Program-made: the position numbers and the translations under genes
Notes under the pieces: model-generated
Told to the model about the DNA's origin: nothing
The model's database searches: none
What the model saw: the letters and a program-made list of their open reading frames with translations, nothing else
Source: Psilocybe azurescens
Lineage: Eukaryota > Basidiomycota > Agaricomycetes > Agaricales > Agrocybaceae
NCBI GenBank assembly: GCA_023853785.1
Contig: JAJIRX010000798.1
Location: 124,001 to 188,000 of the forward strand
Direction: 5' to 3'
Length of the DNA stretch: 64,000 bases
In this document: in pieces, positions 21,590 to 34,373 of the stretch
How the letters are laid out: each line of letters starts with the position of its first letter
Numbering within the stretch: position 1 is the first letter of the stretch

Positions 21590-23102
21590 TCAATCAAGCC
21601 GTGTCCTGACGCGTTGTCCAGGCTGATTCTGAGCCGCGTAATAATTACTCGGAGGCGTATAACCATTGCCGCCGCCATTCTGCATGAGCTGCGAAGGCGG
21701 AACATATCCACCACCACCATTATACCCCTGCGGCGCGTGCTGGACCTGCTGCGCAGCATAGATATCGCTCTCCCTCGAATCGTTGTAGCCGTAGCCGTAG
21801 CCGGCAGGCGCAGGCTCGGGGTTGACGGCGTACGCGATGTCGGAGGACTCGTAGTAGTCGGGCCCCGGTGTCGCGGGCATGTATCCGCCGGGGTAGTGTC
21901 GACTTTGACCTTGACCTTGAGCGTAAGCTGCAGCTTGAGGCTGGCCGTAGGATGAGGCGGCGATTGAGGACGCGCCGGCTTGCGTCATTGGCGGACGGGG
22001 AGGGTCTGTCGGGAAGGGTTCGATAGTTTGAGGTGGTGGTGGTATAGAAGCGGGAGTGGCTGCTGCGTCGAGGGGACGGTTCCAGTCTGCAAACAGTAGT
22101 ATCATAGTCAGAAAATTTTCACTATCATTCAACGCAGGATCGAAAGAGACAATAGGGCCTAAAACGACGAAGAAGGAAAAGAGACGCACAGCTTCCCGAA
22201 CCAGCAGTTTTGTAGTCCATGAACGAGTTACGGCGCTGACGCCTGCGGTTCCAATAAAAGAACCCGAATACGAGGAAGGCCAGTACGATGATTCCAGCAA
22301 ACACCCCGCCGACAATAGCGCCTGCGTTCGATTTTTAGCGGCGCCTACGTCGTCTGCTCCGGCGTTGTTGTTGGCGTTATCCGCGACTCCGGTAGGGGAA
22401 GACGATGACTGCGATTCGAATGTGGTCACGGTGATGGTGTTAAGCGAGGTTGAAGAGGTGGAGCTAACTGTGCTGCTAGTCGAACTTACGGAGGAAGAGG
22501 TGGAGGAAGAGGAGGAAGAGGCGGAAGTAGGCGAAGAGACAGAGCCAGAGCTGGTCGACGAACCCGGTACAGCCGAGGAGAGCGTAGGCAACGCCCCCGT
22601 CGCACTAGAATCCGGCGAAGTGTTCAGAACAAACATGAAGTCGAGGAACAGCGGATCCGCAGAGGCGAGCTTGTTCGTGATGGTCAGCGTATGCGCGCCG
22701 TCGGACATGACAGGCGACTGGAAGAACAGCTGGCTGTACTGAGCTCTCGCGGCCTGCGTGGGCGTGAACTCGACCTGCGACCCTCCATCGATGCTGTATT
22801 CCGACACGGGTGCTACAGATCGACGTTGTTTCGCGCTGATGGTTCCATATACTCCAATGCTTGTACCTATATATGTAAATAGATTGAGGTATATTTACTA
22901 TAGCATCGTATATGTATAATTGCGTCTCCTGCGCACCTTGAAACGTCACTTTAGCTGTTGAACCAGCAACAACGCTCCAAGTGGTAGTTTTATTAAATTC
23001 CAAAGACGAGCCGGCTTTGCTCCAACCGCTCGAATAGTCAATTGAAGAATCTCTGTCATCAAGCACCGAGAGGCCCATGTCAATGGCAGAGTAGTAAGAA
23101 AC
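21590..23102 (-). CDS. Ser/Thr-rich single-pass membrane protein
   Basis: An extracellular beta-type segment (SSIDYSSGWSKAGSSLEF, then TSIGVYGTIS after an intron at 22936-22867) is followed by a Ser/Thr-rich stalk. A transmembrane helix (GAIVGGVFAGIIVLAFLVFG) with RRRQRR on the inner side precedes a Pro/Gly/Tyr/Gln-rich tail ending QRVRTRLD. Another intron joins the juxtamembrane part to the tail (donor GTGCGT near 22190, acceptor near 22086). The helix is reached only if one A is added to the A5 run at 22332-22336; otherwise the frame misses it. The 5' end is uncertain: the coding frame opens at an acceptor at 23102, and the first ATG in frame is 23078, without a signal peptide. The layout matches a common Agaricomycete surface-protein family and the gene at 29401. 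Function is unknown. Confidence 0.7.
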
Positions 23103-25797
23103 CTGAAAAGACAGAAAAGAGGTGGTGGTAGGATACAGAAATGAGTTGGAATCAAAAGAATGGCGGTACGAGCATGTACATCAGGGTGGGAAGAGAGGAA
23201 GTGATGGGCAGGAGGGCGTTTGTTGTATTCTCGTCATATTGTTCGATTTTGTCAGAAGTCACAATGTGGCGGCGCAAAACCGTTGCCATGTTCCGCAATG
23301 TTCCCGAAATGAGCTTGGCCTCATTGCAAAATTGATTGATGATCGGAAATAAACGGTTGATCAATATCCGGCATCCCCGGTCCGCCCACGAACGCGAGAG
23401 TCTCTGCTCTCACCGACATCGCTTCTAGCCCCTTCGCTGTGAACTTTGAAAGACCATGGGTGGATTCTGGTAGATATTATATATACATAGACTTTATGGA
23501 CACTAAAATTACTAATGACCAAGATAGATTGCGCAGATACAAAAAAAAACTAGAAAAATATAACTACATTGGAGGAAAAACGTCTGTATGTTACTGGCAG
23601 GCCGCAGAAGACAGAATTTCGGATGTGGAAACTCGCAGATAGTGACGTCCTTTCCACGTGTAACGGATGTTTCAGTGCAAGGAAATTAATCCGCTATTAA
23701 TGAATATTTAGCCCATGCGTTCAAATGAACAATCTGATACACACCTGGATGTATGCATATTACAGATTCAAACTTACCAGTTGCAGATACTGAGGTGATT
23801 CCAGCATGGAAAAATTGACGGTCAGGATGGCGTCGAAACTTCAAGCCGTGTCGCGCAGCGCTTTTTATGATTATAGATGCTATCCAGCAATGGTTTTCCA
23901 ATCCTAGATCAGGTACGATGTCGTCAAGAGCAGAAACACGATAACAGATTAAAGCTACTCGCCTGCAGAAATTGCAAGTACACCGTTTCTATCCCGTACC
24001 ATGGTGATCACACCTCCAATCCATCTCCACATTCGTCCCACAACATGTCCATCTGAATCCCTGAGGCCAGTACTTATGGAAGGATGCTTCATCTCCATTA
24101 TACTTCACCTTAAGCATGCATTTTTAAGGTCATTGTATTTCTCAACGAAGCACGCGCACCAACCTGTACCCTCCTCCGGGAAAGCCCAGGTGATAAACTC
24201 CAATTTCCCTTCGTGCAGCATGCTGTCCCTTTGCAATATCTTTCCTCATGCAAGCTTGTGGGTGGGCCAGTCCATAGTCTGGCAGTTGGGTCTGGAAAGG
24301 TAGATAAGACAAAGATCAGCGATAATTTTCCTCCACACCCCAAATAACTGGGTAAACTTGCCGCAATAGAGGCAACTGCATATAGCGGTGGTAGAGCTAA
24401 CCTCTTTGTTAAAGATAGGTCAGGCGAGATTAGAAAGACATCTTTAAGAGCTGTTAAGAGATGGGAAAGAGAAAGACTGGGATATGAGTGAGACAGACAG
24501 CGTTGCCTCAGAGTATGCATAACTGACAACGACGGGATACTGTTGTACCGTCGAATACATACAAACACTTCTTCTAATTACATGGGTCGCGTTTCTTTGA
24601 CCCTTCATAGGCTGTCCCATAGGTTACCCATAAGTTAAACTCGGAATTGCTTTGTCCTTCCAGATAGGCGCCGTCTTGCCGCGCTATCGTTTCAGGGCGA
24701 GCGCTCAAGAAAAGTGCAATTATTCCCGTCACCGTGAATCGTAATCGGCGCTTCAAGCTTTCTTCAGGTCCAACTGGTCGCGATATCATGGTCTCAACTC
24801 GTATCTGGCCAGATCCAAGTGAAGCGCTCACAAGCGCTCACTTGCACCGGTAATTGATGAACATTCTTTTAAAATTTAACAGTGTATTCGCAACTCTTGA
24901 TTGGTTATCTCAGGTGATAAATTAGACTGTAAAAATCCGAGTCAAGTAGTGTCATATATTCCTCATGAATCCCTTTTCTAATTAGCTTCTTATGTGTCGT
25001 CACGAATGGGAAATATACTATATCTCATTCATCACTGAGCTAACCTTAACACGTTGTCCAGGTCCAAATTAGACACTGATTACTGTTATTAGACATGATT
25101 CCCGCACAGAAAAGAACACTGTGTTAAAAATATTACGCTACCCTGGGCCTAGGATGATATTAGAAATTTAGTTGAAGAAGAATCAAAAGGGAATAACGAG
25201 GCTGTTCTCCATGAAGTGTTCCCCTATCTATGATGGCCTGTCAATGGAATCCCACGGTCATCCCATCTGATTTTGCCATCTTCCAAAGTTTTTCTTCACA
25301 GCTCACTCATCAACCCAGCCCTTCAACGATTCAAGTCTCAGATGCCTGTATTTTTCAATCTAAGATCGTACGTTTTAGCGCAGCTCAACTTCAAACCCGC
25401 CACGACCTGCTGATACGTGTACTTATCACTCCGACAGCGCCAGGACCAAATATAACTCACCATCTAGACATAAGACGAAGAGAGGGATACTTGTATCCTA
25501 TCCTGGTAAGCCTCATTCTCAGGACTATGCTCTCGGCCCATGTTATCCCATTGACGCTTCCTTAAATGGTCAAGGAACCCTTATTTTTGAGTTGGTATGA
25601 CTCAAACTGACAATCGAGACTTCATAAACACAGCATTCGTGACGCGAGCCGCGCAGTTTGCAGGGACTTCTCTTCCCATTACGAGGGCGCGACCAATCAT
25701 ATCCTATACCATCTTTCCGTACCGGTAACGAGAGTGTCAACTAAAATGGTACAAATATGGGGTACCTTCATGTTGGAGTATCCCCAGTCTTCTCGCC
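23103..25797. other. Gene-poor stretch
   Basis: Several short open frames on both strands show no recognisable domain or consistent exon structure. A missing first exon of the membrane protein ending at 23102 may lie within the first few hundred bases. Confidence 0.4.
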
Positions 25798-28346
25798 ATG
25801 CATCGTCGCTTCTCCTCCCTTGTTAAGAACTCGCCCAGTGGGTCGTCGTCTCGTGCAAATGAGATGATGATCGACGATGACAATGAGTCAAAGGTCTCTA
25901 CTATCGTCCGTGAAGAGCTCCCAGTAGCGTCCTTGAAGGTCAAACGCGTCGACTTCTACTACAGCCGATGGACCAAATCTTGGAAATATAGGGTACGCTC
26001 CAATCAATGTCCAATCGGAGCGCTCATATCTGACGTGACACCCATAGAATACTAGCTCGAAGGTCACAGTAGAGACCATCCCTATCATGCAGGGTGCGAG
26101 CAACGATGCATGGAAGGAGTTTTGTTTCGTGTGAGTGGGCGTTTACAATTTCGATCTCGTCTCTCGACGTCCAAGCTTACGCGATGTGCGCGCGCTTTAG
26201 CATTGTCCGAACTATGCCTAGGCGCGAAAATGTAGAACCCACTTTCAAGCTGGTCGTCAAGAGCGAATACATCTTGAAGGCGTGTAAGGATGTCATCCAA
26301 TCCTGGCCCGGTATATCCTGGAACTCTGATCCTCTGGAGGTAAGCCGCATGCATATTTTCGCTCAGCATTTCACGTTCTGACTGACCATATGCACTCGAT
26401 TAGCTGGACCCCGAGCTCTTCATCACCTTCCAGCCCAAGTTCATCGAATACGCCGCCGAGCTACAGGCCAAGAAGAGTCGTACACCAGAAGAAAACAACA
26501 TCCTCTCCTCGGTCAACATTCTTACAACGACTATTGCATCAGACTACCGAGTCACCATGGCTAAAGTCGAGCGGCTCACCTCGCATGGGGAGATTACTTT
26601 CGATTTGCTCTACTCCATCCTGGTCCCGCGGGATCTCATGGTTACGAAATGCCCTATTTCCGGGTCGCCTCGCCTCTTCCAACTAACATCATGGATCCGC
26701 ACGTCCATCGAAGGCAAGCCCATGTATCAACTCAGCCTAGAAAGCGTCGATCTCGTGGATCGTCAGGTCATTCAGAGTGTTGTGGTTGGCAGGGTGCAGA
26801 CAACAGTGTACATCAAGCCGTTGCGCGGGACTGTTAGGATTGAGTCGTTGGATGCGTATCCCCTCAAGTTCCATTCCGATCCTCAGGGGTTGAAGGAGAC
26901 TATCCTGAAGAGGGGTAAGAAATGGGTCAGCTTGATCGGTGTGCATCATAAGCAGTTCGAAGGTGTTGCTGCTCTCAAGGCGGGAGACAAGCTGCTAAAG
27001 CATAATGTCAGTACTGTCGTCTCTTTCCCCTTAAAATGAAATTAAGGGCTTAAAATTCATTCTTGGATCTCTAGGTTCGAAGCAGAATCATGATCGACAG
27101 GGCAACTTTCCGTCGTTTGAACTCCAACTACATTCTCCCAAATCCTGTACCACCGAAGGTGGACGACAACAATAACATTCCAGGATTTGGCCAACAATAC
27201 GACCCATATGGAAATCCCATGCCTGAACCGCTCCCACTCATCAATAGTCCAGGTATTCTTGTTTAAATGTTTGCTTGAGCACACAGACTTAATTTTGGCA
27301 ACAGCAGACCATCTTGTTCAGATTCAGTCGAATGACTCAACCTCCGATATCGAGTTGACGGATCAAGATCTCCTGCTCACGCCTACTGTCGTCTTTGGCT
27401 TCAGTCTCTCCGACAAAATGTGGCGTAAGTTCCCCTTTTCATTTTCTCCATCTTTTATTCATTATACTTATACATAATCATTCTGCCTGTATAGTCGAAT
27501 TCGATGTCGACAAGATTCAAGACGTCGATTGGAATAAAGATGCATTCGCCAACCTCGTTCTCCCGGGTGACAGGAAGAACCTCCTCCAATCCCTCGTTGA
27601 AGCCCACCACAAAGAAATCGGATTCGACGATTTCATAAAAGGAAAAGGACACGGTTTGGTTATCAACTTATTCGGCCCACCTGGTGTCGGAAAGACATTC
27701 TCCGCCGAGGCCACTAGCGAGCACGTACAGAGGCCTCTATATGTTATCGGAGGTGGCGACCTAGGAACGTCAGCTTCGAGTCTCGATAACGCACTAGAGA
27801 AAATATTCGACGTCGCCACTGCTTGGAAGGCGATTGTTCTGATTGACGAGGCTGATGTCTTCCTCGAGCAGAGATCTTTGCATGATTTGGAAAGGAACGC
27901 CATGGTAGCTGTTTTGTACGTTTTTTTCTTTCTCCCGCCCACCTTTGCGCCAATTCTGATTTCCCTCGCCAATTTCTAGCCTCCGTCATGTAGAGTACTA
28001 TCGCGGTATCCTCTTCTTGACCACCAATCGCGTCAAGGCGTTCGATGAAGCCTTCCTCTCCCGTATCCACGTCGCACTACACTTCCGTGAACTCACCCAG
28101 GAGTCCAAAGAGCAAGTTTGGACCGCATTCATTAACAAGATGGGTCCAGCTGCACGGGGAATCACCAAGGAGCACATCACCGAGTTGGCGAAGAGGGGTA
28201 TTAATGGAAGGCAGATTAAGAACGCAGCGAGGACGGCGCACTCCCTCGCTGTGGCAAAAGGAGAGGATGTATGCTTTGAGCATTTGAGGATGACTCTTGA
28301 TGCGCTTGATGAGTTTACCAGGGAGTTCGAGAAGAGAAATTATTGA
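25798..28346 (+). CDS. AAA-family ATPase with DUF7025-type N-terminal region
   Basis: Eight exons join in phase to 694 residues: 25798-25992, 26048-26130, 26222-26339, 26404-27006, 27075-27252, 27305-27424, 27495-27915 and 27980-28346. The N-terminal half (YLLTTT-type core, GVAALKAGDKLLKHN, RRLNSNYILPNP) and the DLLLTPTVVFGFSLSDKMW segment resemble fungal DUF7025 ATPases. The AAA module has Walker A GPPGVGKT, Walker B IVLIDEADVF, and a sensor-1/Arg-finger region LFLTTNRVKAFDEAFLSRIH, then a C-terminal lid (RGINGRQIKNAARTAHSLA). It is likely an ATP-driven protein remodeller. It is not BCS1, whose N-terminal domain is absent. All catalytic motifs are intact and no frame correction is needed. 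Confidence 0.9.
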
Positions 28347-29400
28347 AAGGCCATGGATGTTTGTAAATATGTAAAATTCGTATAAACTGTAACTTTTAGG
28401 AGTAGTTCAATCTTCAATGTATGCTATATACTTCGTGCTGCTACTAGACAGCTCTGAACACAGCTTGTGGGAATTTGGCTTCAATATTGCCGGAGCGGCG
28501 TCCAAGTGGCGGCAAGCGCTCATGATTAAGATTTGCATGTCTTCAATCTTGTCCATACCTTTCGTCGACTGTTTGCCTTGTTTCAATCGTTGTCAGATCA
28601 TGTCGAGATTTGTGGAGGTCCATGATATCCGTGATAAGTACTTACACCATCGTATGTGTAAATTGCAGCGACCCCTGGAACAACATCAGATATAATCGAC
28701 CAGGGTCAACTGCTCTGGGTCAGATGTCAAGAGTCCAACACAAGTCCTGTAATGTGTACCAGAAATTGGTCAATAAATTTGAATTAGCCCATGACCCTCA
28801 ATGCCCGCTCCGATGAACTACTTATAGAAGTGGAAGTCGCATGAGTCCAAATCAAATCCTCTGCTTGATCATCTACTCAACTCCGCGGTGGTTTAACGTC
28901 GATGCTCGAGCCTTGCGTATTTAAAAATTAATGATATACAAATTCAATACCCTGATATGGTGCATTCTTTTTCAATTTTGAGTCAAGACGCTCACGCTTC
29001 TGTGGTAAGCAGTGATTTAGCAAACTGATATCAAGCTGATTTTAATTGCAACTTGTTGCAACAGCATCTCATGCAAACCACAGGATTTTTGAAGTACAGG
29101 CAACAATAATGTACGCCCTTGTATGTACACCGACTCAAACATTCAAGATGGGATCAAAGCAATTTTGCCGAGATTAAATAGTGCAAACCATATGGACGAG
29201 CCAAGCCTATGTGGCCATCATGACCATCAGACCATGCATAAACCATTCCCGGTCGCTAACGAGTCATCAAGTTCTCTTGGCTTTTTGCTTTACAACGCGA
29301 GCAGTTTTCTGCAGTTCCCTCCACAAACCGAAAGACCCAGCCGCCATACATTTAACATGCACCACCATCACTAGTACAGTGTCGGTACCCTTGCCTTTAC
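28347..29400. other. Intergenic
   Basis: No gene recognised. It could contain an unseen signal-peptide exon for the membrane protein starting at 29401. Confidence 0.4.
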
Positions 29401-30865
29401 ATGACTTCCTCCTCGTCAACATCTCCTCGATACTACTTCGTAGATGACAGCAGTAGCGAAATCGAGTACCAGGGGAACTGGTCGTTGACCACAGTGACCA
29501 GCAAGAACTACTCTGCTGCTGGGCTCTCGTCTTTCCCGATGTATGGAACAGTCCATACGTACGATACCGACGATTTACGTCTAGCTAACTTGACGTTCAC
29601 ATTTGACGGTGCGTGTTATCACATTTATAAACATGGAGATTGATGTTCATCTGCCAAACACAAAACAGGATCTTATATAGAGGTCAGATTTGTTCAGAGT
29701 GCCAGCAACGATAATATGGTCTGTACTGTTGACGGCAAATCTCTTCTCTCGGCCGCAAACGGTTGCTCAAGTACGACTTTGGGGGATGGAAAACACACAT
29801 TGTTTCTGGGGGTAAAACCTGGCTCCTTTAATTCTCGTATTTTCGATTATATCCGATACGCTCCTCACACCAACGCCAACACCACCACTGAACAGGGTGA
29901 TCCTTGGATTAGTATTGGCGATGATTTGGTGAAGAGCACGAAATTATCCGCCCAGAGTGCAGTACTATCACCGGGCGGAACTCTAGACTTTGAGTTCGTA
30001 GGTAAGTGTATCGCCGATTAAATGTCTGACCACATCTGAAAACATATTTTCAGGAACTTCTATGAGTTTATATATGGCCTCTGTCAATTCGGACTCACAC
30101 ATCTCCACCCACGGATTTTACACCATCGACGGAGGTGAACATGTCAACGTCACCCTCGACAACGCTGCAACACGGTTGACATCGTATATATACCCCCAAA
30201 CCCTGATACAAACGCCCTTATTTCCTTACGGGAAGCACCACTTCCATTTCGCCCTCGATCCCTCACTAGACGGAGGAGAGGAGACGATGCCATTGCGCGG
30301 GACGATTATCGTACAAAATGCAACCATCTTAGAAGCGATCCCAGAGGCAATGTCCTCTATCAGCCTTTCTCACACATCGTCAAGTTCACCCAGGCTCGGA
30401 GGGATCATTGGCGGCACGCTCGCCGTCGTCTTTATAGCCGTTATCCTATTGTACTTGGCGATACTCCGCCAGCATCGGAAATTACTACTCACCCGACATT
30501 TTGTCAACGAGGAAGAACTTGTCCATCCTTTCTTCTCTGGAAGAGCGCCTCGAAACGATAACAGCAGAAGGCCGACAGAGAAGAGGAGCTCAGGCAGCTT
30601 GGGAGCCCAGCCCTACGTGACCACGTCCAATTCGTCTGAGATGCAACACAGCATGCGTGCGCCAAGATTTAGGGTGCATCAGGATAGTGGCGAGGATGTT
30701 ATTCAACCGGACCAGGCCGTAGAGATCGTAGACCTTCCACCGACATACGAAGGCATCGAAACACGCAGGAGATTTACTTCGCCTTCACTGGCCGTGGCTG
30801 AAGAAGATACGGCTGCGACTACGGTAAAGAATCCAGTGGTACTGTCTTGGCAGAATGGCCAGTGA
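29401..30865 (+). CDS. Single-pass membrane protein with two beta-type ectodomain repeats
   Basis: Exons 29401-29608, 29669-30001 and 30054-30865 give 450 residues. Two similar ectodomain halves each carry a GSYIEVRFV / GTSMSLYMA strand followed by VDGKSLLS / IDGGEHVNV, suggesting an internal repeat of a beta-sandwich carbohydrate- or lectin-like fold. A transmembrane helix (GGIIGGTLAVVFIAVILLYL, about residues 296-315) is followed by a cytosolic tail with a PPTYEG motif, which could bind WW-domain ubiquitin ligase adaptors. There is no obvious signal peptide at this ATG, so either an upstream exon is missing or the helix acts as the signal anchor. Same general family as the gene at 21590. 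Ligand unknown. Confidence 0.75.
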
Positions 30866-32583
30866 TATTGATCATGGGCGTCAATATTCAGTAAGGTGGG
30901 CGATAGGTGCCATGCACTTGCATTATCCCATACTCGAGAGCGTAAATGTGTTCTCTATCCCCGCCCTTCGAGGTCTACTCTGACGATGACTTGCACAATG
31001 GGATCCCTTGCCCTTGTTCCGACCCAGGATGGGGTCCTAGACTCTGTAGAGAGTGTCGAAGCATTGCCAGGCGACACAGAGCGACGAGATAGAAGAGATA
31101 TCTAGGATATTTTGGTATTCCAGCATGGGATATTGGAAGATAAAGGGGGGAACGTAATGAATAATAATCGTGCTGAACACACATACACACCTTTTGCGTT
31201 TCGCAGGTTCCCCCTTTTTCTAAACCAGCCAAATAGCAATAAAAACACGTTAATGCGCTAGACGTCTGTTTAACCAAAGTGAAGATAGATTTGTTTATCT
31301 CCTAGTACCCGTACAGTTAGGTGAAGTCGCAGTGCCAGAGCAGGTGCAAGGAATCAACAATGTAATTGAAACGGTCGAAAACATCTTGCGCAGAGGCAGT
31401 ACATCAACCCCTGAGCCTTTCACACGTAAACAATATCGGGATCTTCTTTATAATCAAAGCGAGGAGTCTATTCAGCTGCTTTTTATGGCAGAGATTACCT
31501 CACTGTACAGAGATGCGAAGGATATTACACACCCCTTTGAAGATAGGAGTCACAACGAGCTCACGACGTCAATCAAGTGGGAGTATTCATTGTCTACCCT
31601 CCGGCACAGTTATTCTCTACCAGTGGCAGCTTGAGAGTTGACAACATTTTGACCTGAAATTTCAAGTTTGCAGGGCTACGAAACAGTTCATTTCAACCTT
31701 ATTTCTGAAGTTAAATAATAGGAACCTGTCCAAACCTTCATCTCGTGCTCTTATGTTTGTAAGAGCAATCGTTTTACAGGTCAAACTCCACGTTAGATCT
31801 GCTGTGTATGATGGTGCAATGGAAAGTGTGCGCAGTTTGGGGCGGTCACGGTTTGCTACTGGCACTCTCGATCATAGTGGGACATATACGCTACCAAAGA
31901 AGGGTGTTTATACAGGCAAGTGGAATACTTTCGAAAAATCGATAAAAGCAAAGCTTTTCCGAAAATGCTCTACTAGAGTTTAGTCTATTCTTGGATATGT
32001 CATCTTTTTAAAGAACACGATACCAGAATGCCAAGGTTGAACATCCTTATACACAGCTCATAAGTACAAGGTGATTGTTGGTTGTAGCTTCGAGGTCAAT
32101 GCCGGTCACCAATAATGCCTTGAACCTGTGAGTAGAGGTAAGGTGGAGATCATTCGTATGTCTTAGTTAGCAACAGATTCAGGAAAAAGGCGGAGGTCGA
32201 CAAGAGATTAGTACTTAGTCTCCATAGCCAGACTGTGTCGAAGATCGACCGATTGGGTGTAATCAGGTGACCATCTTCGAGATTTAATTTTGTGCCGAGA
32301 GGCAGGTACTCGGTGCCGCCTGGTGTTTTTTGTTTATGAGAGATCGAGAAATTACATAAAAAAAAATGAAGCGTTGTTGCTTCTGCAATCTTCTGCTGTT
32401 CTTTGACCCACAGGTGGCCCGTCTGCCCTCATGCACTGCGCATGTTCTTGAGCTTTTAAAATACCCCGCTGTCGATTTTCTTTTTCTCTTCATTCACGTA
32501 TCCCCACACTCATTCCATCCGCTCCTATACCACAGCGCCTTCCCTAAGGGCCTTTCCACCCCCACTAATTCACCACAATCGTC
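30866..32583. other. Intergenic
   Basis: An open frame at 31332-31634 lacks an ATG start and any recognised domain. Pyrimidine-rich sequence just before 32584 is probably 5' UTR of the BTB gene. Confidence 0.4.
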
Positions 32584-33614
32584 ATGACTATGGCCAAAGA
32601 TCTGGTTATCGCGAACGGATCCACGACTGCCGCCACGCCAGTCGAAGGTCTCTGGTTCGAGGATGGCAATCTCATTCTCAAAGCTGAGAACTCGCTGTTT
32701 AAGATTTACAGTGGGCTTCTGGCTGCCAGGTCGTCCGTATTTCGTGATATGCTGGCATTCCCACCACCCCCCGAAGGGAACACGAAGGTTGACGGATGTC
32801 CCATTGTCACCGTGTATGACTCGGCGAAGGATATGGGATATTTCTTGATGGCCGTCTTCGATACGAGGTGCGTGTTGTTCTAATCACCTTGCGTTCATGG
32901 TATCAGGTAATTTACCAACCGTTCCAGTTACTTTGAGCCACCACCTGTCCAGACAGAGCTTCCTATTGTGGAAGGCGTGCTGCGTCTCAGTCTCAAGTAC
33001 GACGTTCAATATCTAAGGCGCCGTGCTCTTCAGCATCTTCTCTCTACCTTCCCCACCACGCTCAAAGATTGGAAGCAGCGCGACACCCAACGTACCATAC
33101 CCCCGTCGATAACACCCCCTTCGCTGCATTCCGTCTGGCACGGCAATTTGATCTCGCCTGGCTCCTTCCTTCCATCCTCTACTGCATCAGCAGCCATCCC
33201 TTCGAGAAGACGCTCGATCGGTCGACGTGGGGTACTGAAGAGATCACACTCTCCTGGCCGGATAAACGCATGTGCATCCTCGGCCGCCAGAAGATCGTTA
33301 TGAAACAGACCCAGAATGCGCTGAAGATGATGAAGCTCGCCTCGACAAACGTTGATGGCTGCACAAGCGAGATGTGTGCGTCGACGCGGCAGCGCTGCGC
33401 GCATGTGCTGGGCGATTGGGATATGGCGGGCATGCTGGACTATTTCGAGGACAACGCCGATATGTATTTCTCCGGGTTCTGTACGCAGTGCCGCATTGCA
33501 TTCAAGGACCTCTGTGCGTCGGAATGTCAGGATATGTGGGACGAGCTGCCTAGTATGTTCGACTTGCCCAGCTGGGACGTGCTGGAAGATCTGAGGGGCA
33601 AGTCTTTGGATTGA
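32584..33614 (+). CDS. BTB/POZ-domain protein
   Basis: Exon 1 (32584-32867) carries a BTB/POZ core: GLWFEDGNLILKAENSLFKI, then the VFRDML helix. Exon 2 starts at 32928 and joins in phase (YFEPPPVQTELPIVEGVL, LKYDVQYLRRRALQHL). Within exon 2 the frame must change at the C5 run 33100-33104: adding one C joins TIPP to VDNTPFAAFRLARQFDL without loss. The rest reads to ECQDMWDELPSMFDLPSWD and a stop at 33614. Cys pairs in the last 80 residues (CTSEMC, CTQC) could bind a metal. Agaricomycetes have many BTB genes of this layout, thought to be adaptors for cullin-3 ligases or transcription. With the one-base correction the product is about 323 residues. Confidence 0.85.
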
Positions 33615-34373
33615 TTCATTCGTATTGTCGGATGTTCGTGCCGTGATGTTATTTTTGCTTTATTTTTCCTCTCTTAATTTTCTTTCAGGGTTCTTTGGGG
33701 TTCATAGGTCCTTCCAGTGATCGTATCGCATTTAGTTTTTCTGCTATCGCCTTTCGTGTTATTTCGTTTTATTTAGATAGATTTCCTCACATCACTATCT
33801 ATACTCCGCATAGACATATCGCTTCCGGAAGGCTATCAATACATTGTGTTGCATTTGTACTATCCTTCGTTGTTGTGTTTTCTTTATTTTCCTGCGGAAT
33901 AATATTTCTGCTGTATATATCTTGCGTTGCATATCGTTCTTTTCCTCTGGGATATAGGGCAGTGGGAACCTCGCGTTCGAAAATGAAATTGGGTCCCCCC
34001 TAATTTCTTAAGGATGACTTCACGTGACTACAGTACTAGGTAACTCGGGTAACCGGTTTAGTTCACCCGGTCCCTAACTATGCGAGTCTCGTCCAGAAAC
34101 AAGACGCGTCCAGAAACTTTAAACTAACAAGACTGGAGATATTACATTCAATATCTGCTACCTGAGCTCTTTATTCAACGCTCAAGTGGATCAAAAAAGA
34201 ACACTTTTTGACACTCGGTGACCTATGGACTGGGGGTCTTACTGCATCATAAACAGAATTTCGTTGCCAAAAAATGCTTCAGTCATTGAAATGTTGCAGC
34301 TGTCATACAACTAGGAGAAAAATTACAAATTTAAATCCCCAAATGAATTATGGGTAATGCACGAAGAGGTATA
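33615..34373. other. Intergenic between converg­ing 3' ends
   Basis: T-rich sequence after the BTB stop is probably 3' UTR. A short direct repeat GTCCAGAAAC occurs twice near 34092-34118. No gene seen. Confidence 0.4.

Noticed and set aside
22056..22742. Plus-strand 228-codon acidic ORF
   Set aside because: Antisense to the Ser/Thr-rich stalk of the membrane protein; composition is the complement of Ser codons.
24110..24568. Minus-strand 152-codon ORF
   Set aside because: Starts without support, no domain, no matching exon structure, low-complexity Ser/Leu content.
31332..31634. Plus-strand 100-codon ORF
   Set aside because: No ATG start and no recognised motif; isolated between genes.
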